A DNA stretch of 64,000 bases from Phaeospirillum sp. (GTDB taxonomy: Bacteria > Pseudomonadota > Alphaproteobacteria > Rhodospirillales > Magnetospirillaceae). Location of the stretch: the NCBI GenBank assembly GCA_030824585.1, contig JAVBXM010000008.1:37832-101831 (forward strand), in the 5' to 3' direction. Positions within the stretch are counted from its first letter, which is position 1, and each line of letters begins with the position of its first letter. The notes under the pieces are model-generated. The model ran no database searches. It saw nothing but the letters and a program-made list of their open reading frames with translations, and was not told the DNA's origin. This document shows, piece after piece, positions 16,190-22,795 of this stretch. A program made the translations under genes and the position numbers.

Positions 16190-17499
16190 CCGAACACCTG
16201 CCCGATCTGACCGGCCATTGGGTCGGACTTGCCGCCGTGGCGGTGTTCGTCTTCGCCTATGCCTTGGTGATCACCGAGGAAACCACCCATCTGCGCAAAT
16301 CCATTCCGGTGGTGGTGGCGGCAGGGATCCTGTGGGTGATGATCGCTCTGGCCTTCAACGCCCAGGGCCTTCCACACGCACTGGAGGTGCCGATACGCCA
16401 CGTCTTCCTGGAATATGCCGAGCTGATGCTGTTCCTGCTGGCAGCCATGACCTATGTGAACTCGCTGGAGGAACGCCGCGTGTTCGACGCGCTCAGGGCC
16501 TGGCTGGTCCGCTCGGGCTTTGGCTACCGCGCCCTGTTCTGGCTGACGGGCACCCTGGCTTTCTTCATCTCGCCCGTGGCCGACAATCTGACCACCGCCC
16601 TGGTCATGTGCGCCGTGGTGCTGGCGGTGGGCAAGGATTCACCCCGCTTCGTCGCCATGGGCTGCGTCAATATTGTGGTCGCCGCCAATGCCGGTGGCGC
16701 CTTCAGCCCCTTCGGCGACATCACCACCCTGATGGTCTGGCAAAAGGGTGTGGTTCAGTTCAACGAGTTCTTTCTCTTGTTCCTGCCGTCGGTGGTCAAC
16801 TTCGTGGTGCCCGCCGCCCTGATGCATCTGGCACTGCCCGGCGGCCGGCCGGAGGCCAGTGACGATGTGGTGAAGCTGAAGCCCGGCGCTTGGGGCGTCC
16901 CGGTCCTGTTCGCCCTGACCATCATCACCGCCATCTGCTTCCATAACTATCTGCATTTGCCGCCGGTGATCGGCATGATGACCGGGTTGGGCTATCTGTT
17001 GCTGCTGGGCTATTACCTGCAAAAGACCCATGGCCGCCGGGGAGCCTCCACCGAGAACCCCTTCGACGTGTTCCGCAAGATCGCCCGCGTGGAGTGGGAC
17101 ACGCTGCTGTTCTTTTACGGTGTGATGATGTGTGTCGGTGCGCTGGGCGTGCTGGGCTATCTGTCGGTGATGTCCAACCTGCTCTACGGCCAGCTGGGCG
17201 CCACGGCGGCCAACGTCATCATCGGCCTTCTGTCGGCCATCCTGGACAATATCCCGCTGATGTTCGCGGTCCTGACCATGCAGCCCGACATGCCGCTCGG
17301 GCAGTGGCTGCTGATCACCCTGACCGCCGGTGTAGGCGGCTCGCTCCTGTCCATCGGCTCCGCCGCCGGGGTGGCGCTGATGGGCCAGGCGCGGGGCGTC
17401 TATACCTTCGGCTCACACCTGAAATGGAGCTGGGCGGTGGCGGCGGGCTATGTGGCCAGTATCGTCACCCATCGGCTGATCAACACGGGCACGTTCTAG
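16186..17499 (+). CDS. nhaD: Na+/H+ antiporter NhaD
   Basis: 437 residues with about 11-13 TM segments. Family features: the hydrophobic N-terminal helix, FFISPVADNLTTALVM, and the later GLLSAILDNIPLMFAV with a membrane-embedded DN pair, which is characteristic of the NhaD branch of the ion-transporter superfamily. It exchanges Na+ or Li+ for protons across the inner membrane. TTG at 16186 is the start; AAGGAG lies at good distance and the codon overlaps the upstream stop. It is the last gene of the osmotic/salt operon, matching trehalose accumulation with sodium export. Confidence 0.88.
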   Translation: MTEHLPDLTGHWVGLAAVAVFVFAYALVITEETTHLRKSIPVVVAAGILWVMIALAFNAQGLPHALEVPIRHVFLEYAELMLFLLAAMTYVNSLEERRVFDALRAWLVRSGFGYRALFWLTGTLAFFISPVADNLTTALVMCAVVLAVGKDSPRFVAMGCVNIVVAANAGGAFSPFGDITTLMVWQKGVVQFNEFFLLFLPSVVNFVVPAALMHLALPGGRPEASDDVVKLKPGAWGVPVLFALTIITAICFHNYLHLPPVIGMMTGLGYLLLLGYYLQKTHGRRGASTENPFDVFRKIARVEWDTLLFFYGVMMCVGALGVLGYLSVMSNLLYGQLGATAANVIIGLLSAILDNIPLMFAVLTMQPDMPLGQWLLITLTAGVGGSLLSIGSAAGVALMGQARGVYTFGSHLKWSWAVAAGYVASIVTHRLINTGTF

Positions 17500-17627
17500 C
17501 CAACAGTATAGATCTTTAATTTATGATGCTCTAATGTGGTTACAAAATAGTAATTCACATGGCGGCGTCATGTCATCTCGGCTTCGTATAGTGGTCCGCT
17601 CTCTTCTATCGAGGAAAGATCACAATC

Positions 17628-18128
17628 ATGAGAATCTCTGGTTACATCGGTACTGTTGGCATCGTCGGTATGATCCTGGCGAATTCCGCCTTCGCCAATG
17701 ACAGGGGCGTAGTCAACCCGAGCTGCAAGCCGGAACCGGAGAACCAGTGCGCCTTCGGTGAGCTTCGCAAGGCAAGTCTTGCCGGCAAAGACCTTCACAG
17801 CGGCAATTACGATACCGCCCGCATGGATGAAGCGAATTTGGCCGGTGCCGACCTCAGCGATTCCTCCATGCAGATCGTCAATCTGACCCGCGCCAATCTG
17901 GCCAAGGCCAACCTGAAGCGCGTTCATCTGCATGCGGCGAATCTGAGCAATGCCAATCTGGCGGAAGCGAATTTGAGCGGCGCCACCTTGACCAAGGCAT
18001 CCCTTCGTGGGGCCAATCTGAGCGGCGCCAATCTGTTGAAGGCCTCGCTTCAGGGCGCGGACCTCTCCGGTGCCACCTGGATCAACGGCCGCGTCTGCGC
18101 CGAGGGCTCCATCGGCGGGTGCAAATAG
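17628..18128 (+). CDS. Exported pentapeptide-repeat protein
   Basis: 166 residues. A signal peptide (SGYIGTVGIVGMILANSAFA) is followed by CAFGELRKAS and about 18 consecutive A(N/D)Lxx pentapeptides (ANLAGADLSD, ANLAKANL, ANLSGANLLK), which should form a right-handed quadrilateral beta-helix. Two cysteines near each end may be disulfide bonded. Pentapeptide proteins have varied roles and none can be assigned. The gene has its own AT-rich upstream region of about 130 bp, so it is probably monocistronic. Confidence 0.85.
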   Translation: MRISGYIGTVGIVGMILANSAFANDRGVVNPSCKPEPENQCAFGELRKASLAGKDLHSGNYDTARMDEANLAGADLSDSSMQIVNLTRANLAKANLKRVHLHAANLSNANLAEANLSGATLTKASLRGANLSGANLLKASLQGADLSGATWINGRVCAEGSIGGCK

Positions 18129-18197
18129 GCGATCGGGGGGAGGATCGAGCCACTCCTGGAAGGTTGGACCGGCTCCGGCGCCGTTTAAAGCGAATGG

Positions 18198-19505
18198 CTA
18201 GACCCTGTCCATTCGGGGCTCGCGTCGGATTCCCCGCTCGATGAACGCCTCGGCCAGGGTGCGATACATGGGATTGGGGCAAACCAGCCGCGACACGCCG
18301 TAGGCGATCACCGCCGCCGCCATCAGGGGCAGGGTCAGCGACTGGCTGCTGGTCATCTCCATGACGATGACCACGGCGGTGATGGGCGCCTGTACCACGC
18401 CGGTGAAGTACCCAACCATCCCCAGAATCGCCAGGGCGCCGATGGGAGCGCCCGGGAGCCACGGCACCAGATTGGCGCCGAGGCCCGCTCCGACCGCCAG
18501 CGATGGGGCGAAGACGCCGCCAGGAATGCCGCTGACATAAGACAGCATGGTGGCGGCCAGCTTCATCAGGCCAAAGCTGGCGCTCAACTCACTCTTGCCC
18601 TCGATCAGCCCCTTGGCCTCCTCGTAGCCGGTGCCGTAGATGCTGTTGCCGGAGCTCATGCCCAGAACGGCCATGCCCAGGCCGCAGAGGGAGGCGAAGA
18701 CAAAGGGATGGTCCTTGACCCATTGGCCTGCCCGACCGGGCAGCCCCAGCGTGACGGCGATCAAGATGCGGGCGAACAGGCCGCCCAGCAATCCGCCGCA
18801 GATGCCGCAGATCAACACCGGCCGCCAGGCCGCCGCCAAATCCAAGACCGCATCGGTACGGCCGAAATACGTGTAGTTGCCTACCACCGCCATGGCGGTA
18901 ACGCCGGAGACGATAACAGTGGTCAGCACTGTGCCGCTGGTGCGCTCCTCGAATGAGCGCGACAACTCCTCGATGGCGAAGACGATTCCGGCCAAAGGGG
19001 TGTTGAAGGCGGCGGCAATTCCGGCGGCGCCGCCGGCCAGAATCAGGGTACGGTCGATCTCTTGGATTGGCAGCCGGATCCAGCGCCCCAGGGCATGCAT
19101 GATGGCGGCGCCGATCTGGACCGTCGGGCCTTCACGGCCCACCGAAGCCCCGACACAAAGGCCAAGGCTGGTCAGCAGCACCTTGCCGGCCGCCAAGCGT
19201 AGAGACAGCACGGAGTTGCGATCGGCCAGGACCGGAAGCTTCATGGCGGCGATGGTCTGGGGGATGCCGCTGCCTTGGGCACCGGGAAACACCCGCCGGG
19301 TCAACCACAACACCCCGACAAGCCCCAGGGGCGTGATGACAAAGGCCAGAGCCGGATGAATGGCGATGGCTTGGCTGAACAGGTGATTGCCCAGGGTGCT
19401 GGTGCGTTCGAACAGCATGGCGGCCAGGGCCACAAGCACCGCTCCGCCCCAGAACAGCATGCGGTGCAGCCAGATCTTGAGCGAGAATTTGGGGTAGCGG
19501 ATCAA
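18198..19505 (-). CDS. ClC-family chloride channel/transporter
   Basis: 435 residues, polytopic. Selectivity motifs are all present: GSGIPQ, GREGPTVQIG (with the gating glutamate) and GIPGGVFAPSLAVGAG. There is no C-terminal CBS pair, as in short bacterial ClC exchangers. It would move chloride, possibly coupled to protons, at the inner membrane. The start is uncertain: the track uses TTG at 19505 without a clear ribosome site, and the frame continues upstream through RIAKITHRLRR without a good ATG/GTG. It is oriented against the surrounding plus-strand genes. Confidence 0.87.
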   Translation of the reverse strand: MIRYPKFSLKIWLHRMLFWGGAVLVALAAMLFERTSTLGNHLFSQAIAIHPALAFVITPLGLVGVLWLTRRVFPGAQGSGIPQTIAAMKLPVLADRNSVLSLRLAAGKVLLTSLGLCVGASVGREGPTVQIGAAIMHALGRWIRLPIQEIDRTLILAGGAAGIAAAFNTPLAGIVFAIEELSRSFEERTSGTVLTTVIVSGVTAMAVVGNYTYFGRTDAVLDLAAAWRPVLICGICGGLLGGLFARILIAVTLGLPGRAGQWVKDHPFVFASLCGLGMAVLGMSSGNSIYGTGYEEAKGLIEGKSELSASFGLMKLAATMLSYVSGIPGGVFAPSLAVGAGLGANLVPWLPGAPIGALAILGMVGYFTGVVQAPITAVVIVMEMTSSQSLTLPLMAAAVIAYGVSRLVCPNPMYRTLAEAFIERGIRREPRMDRV

Positions 19506-19739
19506 GCGGCGCAGGCGGTGGGTTATTTTGGCAATCCTCTGACTGGCTGGCCGTCTCCACGCTTACAGGATCTGGTCTTCGCACCGAGTGCCTTGAAATC
19601 AACCCTTCCGTTTACATGACAACTCCGCGCCCGTGGTGGTTACCCGGCCTGAAGCGGCTTGCCATTCCACCGCCCGATCCTCTACCACCTGGGGCAGCGA
19701 CAACCTCCATTTGCCGACCCGCTTGGGCCATCGCTCCAG

Positions 19740-20009
19740 GGCCACAATCGTCGCTTCCGTCTGGCGAAGCTGCTCAAGCTGCCGCGCTGGTTCAAGATCG
19801 ACACCCCCATCGGCCAGTACAATCCCGATTGGGCCTTTGTCACCGAACGGGATGAACGCCTCTATTTCGTGCGGGAAACCAAGAGTACGCTCGACAGCGA
19901 GGAGCGTCGCACCAAGGAAAACCAGAAAATCCATTGTGGACGCCGCCACTTCGAAGTGATCGGCGCCAATTTCGACGTGGTCACGTCCTTGGCCGAGGTG
20001 GGATTCTGA
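19740..20009 (+). pseudogene. C-terminal remnant of a type III restriction endonuclease (Res) subunit
   Basis: The frame ending at TGA 20007-20009 reads LPRWFKIDTPIGQYNPDWAF, then LYFVRETKSTL and KIHCGRRHFEVI. This is the C-terminal nuclease end of type III Res proteins: NPDW followed by a (V/R)ETK segment forms the PD-(D/E)XK site. The helicase part and any start are missing, so this is a deletion relic. It sits beside an integrase and a tRNA-derived att site, as expected for decayed island cargo. Confidence 0.72.
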
Positions 20010-20089
20010 TGACTGATTACGACGTCGAGGAGAAAACCGTTTCCGAGGGAGATTATGAGCCTGCCGATGCGGGCGCCTCCGTAGGCTAA
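20009..20089 (+). CDS. Possible 26-aa ORF after the Res remnant
   Basis: ATG 20009 overlaps the stop of the Res remnant (TGATG) and reads MTDYDVEEKTVSEGDYEPAD before ending at TAA. It is very acidic. The overlap suggests it was once a translationally coupled downstream gene or the start of one; it may now be non-functional. Confidence 0.3.
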   Translation: MTDYDVEEKTVSEGDYEPADAGASVG

Positions 20090-20222
20090 ATCTTGCATTT
20101 CAATTCGCCAGAAAGAGCAATAAGCCCTCACCGCTCCCTCGTCACAAACCCCGCAACCACTTCCTCCTGACTGATGAACCCGTGATGCGACTGCCCTTCA
20201 CCGGAAAGGAAAAGCGCACTTC

Positions 20223-21509
20223 CTATGCCCGCTTCAGCGCCACCACCGTTCGGGGTTGAACGATCCCCAACTTCGGTAGAGCTGCCCGGATGGCCGTGGC
20301 GATGTGGGACGGAGCCAGATGGGCATAGTGCTTTTCGGTCATCCGGGTGTCGGCATGCCCCAGGTTGGCGGCAATAACCGAGAGGTGGGCTCCGGCCTGG
20401 ACCAGATGGCTGGCATAGGTGTGGCGCAGGATGTGAAAATTGGCGGGAGGCACGATATTGGCGGCTTCGCAGGCGTCGGCCAATGGGCGGAACTGATGTG
20501 ACTTCCCCCAGGCCGTCCCATCTGGCCGGGCGAAGACCAAAGCGTTGCTGGCGCGTCCAACAATGTGATCGGTAAAGAACGCAGCGCCGTCGTCACCGAG
20601 AACGACATGCCGGGGCTTACCTCCTTTGCTGGCACGAATGGCAATGGTCTGGGCGGTTTCGTCAAAGTCGGAGCAGCGCAGAGCCGTCAATTCCCCATAG
20701 CGGCACCCAGTCAGTAATGCGGCCTGGACGAGGGGGCGGAAGGATTCACCGCAGGCATTGACCAAGCGGACGCATTCATCGGGCTTCAGATAGCGGATTT
20801 TTGCCGAATCGGCCTCTCGAAACGGCTTGACCCGACGCCACGCGATATCGGACTGGATTTTCCCTTCATGAAAAGCGTAATTCAGCGCCGCCTTTAGGGC
20901 GGTCAGCGTGCGGTTGGCGGTGGCTTGCCGACGCCGAAGGGCGTCATGATCCTCGGAGGTGTCTCGGTATTTCTGGTCATCCCCCTTTCTCGTGCGAAGG
21001 CGAGGCGGTGTGGCAGCGACCTCGGCGTGCCAATCGCGCAGGCGCTTTGTCGTCAGCTTTTCGAGCGTCACATCCCCCAATTTGGGGAGGATGAAGGCAT
21101 TGATCCGACTTTCCAACTCCTTCAGGGATTTGCCGCCCTTTCTTTTGTATTCGGAAACATAATCCTGCATCACCACCGTGATCGTGGCCTTGCCGGGTGT
21201 CATGGTCCTCTCGCCGACGGCCTCCATGGCCGACGAGGAAAACCATTCACGCGCTTTGGTTTGGGCATGGACATAGTCGAGAGCGGTGAGGCCATCGGCG
21301 TCCATCACATCATCAGCGGGGCCGAGCGAGACCTCGCGGCGAAAGCCCTCCTTCACGAACTTTGCGATCCACATCCCGCCCTTTGCCCCCTTGCGATAGC
21401 CGAGGGCGCAACCGGGGGCGATCGTGGTCCAATGGATGGTCTTCCCTGTCGGCAGTTTGGAGCGGGCGGAGCGAGTGTCAATCTTGGCGTTGCGGACGGT
21501 ACGGGCCAT
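20223..21509 (-). CDS. Tyrosine recombinase / island integrase
   Basis: 428 residues from ATG 21509 (GGAAG eight bases upstream), a better start than the track's 21536. Layout: an N-terminal DUF4102-like/arm-binding region, a SAM-like core-binding domain (KLTTKRLRDWHAEV), then the catalytic domain with LLTGCRYGELTALR (first Arg), a Lys-containing beta segment (RASKGGKPRHVVL), HILRHTYASHLVQAG (HxxR) and LGHADTRMTEKHYAHL (His and nucleophile Tyr). All catalytic residues are present, so it may be active. It lies 136 bp from a tRNA-Glu 3' fragment, its probable attachment site, and is transcribed away from it. Confidence 0.9.
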   Translation of the reverse strand: MARTVRNAKIDTRSARSKLPTGKTIHWTTIAPGCALGYRKGAKGGMWIAKFVKEGFRREVSLGPADDVMDADGLTALDYVHAQTKAREWFSSSAMEAVGERTMTPGKATITVVMQDYVSEYKRKGGKSLKELESRINAFILPKLGDVTLEKLTTKRLRDWHAEVAATPPRLRTRKGDDQKYRDTSEDHDALRRRQATANRTLTALKAALNYAFHEGKIQSDIAWRRVKPFREADSAKIRYLKPDECVRLVNACGESFRPLVQAALLTGCRYGELTALRCSDFDETAQTIAIRASKGGKPRHVVLGDDGAAFFTDHIVGRASNALVFARPDGTAWGKSHQFRPLADACEAANIVPPANFHILRHTYASHLVQAGAHLSVIAANLGHADTRMTEKHYAHLAPSHIATAIRAALPKLGIVQPRTVVALKRA

Positions 21510-21644
21510 TGCGAGCTTCCCACAAATTTCCCACAATTATGTACCCGAACGGTGCCGATCTCACAAGGACAAATATACACTAACTCATTGATTTTAAATT
21601 ATTCGCTAGCGTTCGCCGGCGTCCGGAAAGTCACGTTTAGTCCC

Positions 21645-21689
21645 CCTCTCACGGCGGTAACCGGGGTTCGAATCCCCGTGGGGACGCCA
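21645..21689 (+). other. tRNA-Glu(CTC) 3' fragment: probable attachment site
   Basis: The segment CTCTCACGGCGGTAAC, then CGGGG-TTCGAAT-CCCCG, then TGGGGACGCCA is the anticodon loop (CTC), anticodon 3' strand, T arm and acceptor 3' strand with CCA of a tRNA-Glu. No 5' half precedes it: the acceptor partner CGTCCCC and the D arm are absent. A truncated tRNA 3' end beginning in the anticodon loop beside a tyrosine integrase is the classic far-end copy made by an element that integrated into the intact tRNA gene. The intact copy is not in this window. Confidence 0.8.
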
Positions 21690-21796
21690 AGCGATTTTTC
21701 CAATAAAATCGATCAGGTAACCGCTAGTGAAAACGGCGTTGCGAGTGCATTTGTGAGCGTCTTCGGTGACGCCCTCGGTTGCTCTTGAACGTCGGT

Positions 21797-21919
21797 TTAC
21801 GGCGCTCCAGTACTGCCGGCGTGGGTAATTGTGCTCCAAGTGGAGCGGTCCGGCCAAGCCTGAGACCCAGCCAGAGCGGCGCCGCAGACCAATAGGCTGG
21901 CGCCCGGCAACGCGCCCAT
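21797..21919 (-). CDS. Possible 40-aa exported peptide
   Basis: A short ORF downstream of the cytochrome b561 gene on the same strand, beginning MGALPGASLLVCGAALAGSQA, which looks like a signal peptide, with a weak AGG before the ATG. The remaining ~19 residues have no recognisable feature. It could be a small secreted peptide or chance. Otherwise 21690-21949 shows nothing. Confidence 0.25.
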   Translation of the reverse strand: MGALPGASLLVCGAALAGSQAWPDRSTWSTITHAGSTGAP

Positions 21920-21949
21920 GGCCTGGAACAAGGTTTTCCCCAGGGATCG

Positions 21950-22525
21950 TCAGCGTAGGGTGAACATCTTGTTCAGGGTTCCGTGCCCGGCGAACTGGTG
22001 GAGTATCCCGAGCAGCGGATGGACGATCAGGTAGGTCCACATCACCGGCGCCATGGCTTCGTGCACCTCCTTCACGGCCCGCAGGGCCGGGGACAGGCCG
22101 CCGTCGGGAGCCATGCCGATAGCCAGGGCAGTGCCGGTCGCCGCCATGCCCAGCGCCAGCAGCAATCCGGCTCCCTGCACCGCGGCGGGCAGGGGCCTGG
22201 GCCCGTCACCGGCGGGCAGGCGTCCGCGAAGCGCCTGGCGGGCGGTTTCCCCGACGTCGCGGCCAAGGTCGGCCCGCCGGGCCTTGGAGAACCACGGGAA
22301 CAGCATCATCGCCTCGCCCCGGGCCAAGCTGCGGCCCAGAGCCCACAGCCAGTGGACGGACACGATCCCCAACAGCCCGATACCCAGCCCTTCGTGGACT
22401 TCATACCATTGGTTGGGTAGGCGTCCGGGCTTGGGGTAGATCATCACAAGGCTGGTGATCATCTGCAGCGAAACGCCAAGGGCGACGCACAGGTGAAGAA
22501 TTCGGGTCAACGGGTCGTATTTCAT
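21950..22525 (-). CDS. Cytochrome b561-type membrane protein
   Basis: 191 residues with four TM helices and histidines placed for b-type haems: RILHLCVAL, WYEVHEGLGIGLLGIVSVHW, AVKEVHEAMAPVM and YLIVHPLLGILHQFAGH. This matches the cytochrome b561/NiFe-hydrogenase-type cytochrome b family, which passes electrons between the quinone pool and a periplasmic partner. A short cytoplasmic loop is rich in Arg/Ala/Pro. No partner haem protein is adjacent; the neighbour on the right starts divergently at 22796. Confidence 0.82.
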   Translation of the reverse strand: MKYDPLTRILHLCVALGVSLQMITSLVMIYPKPGRLPNQWYEVHEGLGIGLLGIVSVHWLWALGRSLARGEAMMLFPWFSKARRADLGRDVGETARQALRGRLPAGDGPRPLPAAVQGAGLLLALGMAATGTALAIGMAPDGGLSPALRAVKEVHEAMAPVMWTYLIVHPLLGILHQFAGHGTLNKMFTLR

Positions 22526-22795
22526 GGGGACCTCCAGATCAGGGGCGGGGCTTGGCCGTCCAGGCGGTCACCCGCCATCCGGCCGATTCCGGGCCCGATT
22601 ACGAGCGGCCCGGACCGTCGCCAATATCCTGCTGTCCTCCAGGCTAGGGCATTCCACCTGAATGGATCGGGACTCGGCCGTTCATGCTGGAGTCATGTTC
22701 GGCCGGCCTTCCCGTTTGGGGCATACGTATGTTTACCTGATGGACCTAGTCAAAAAGTGATAAGAAAAATTCCAGTTTGATGAACCCAGAAAACC

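Noticed and set aside
20925-21788. 287-aa plus-strand ORF across the integrase start and att site
   Set aside because: Reads through the tRNA-Glu fragment and is antisense to the integrase; not protein-like.
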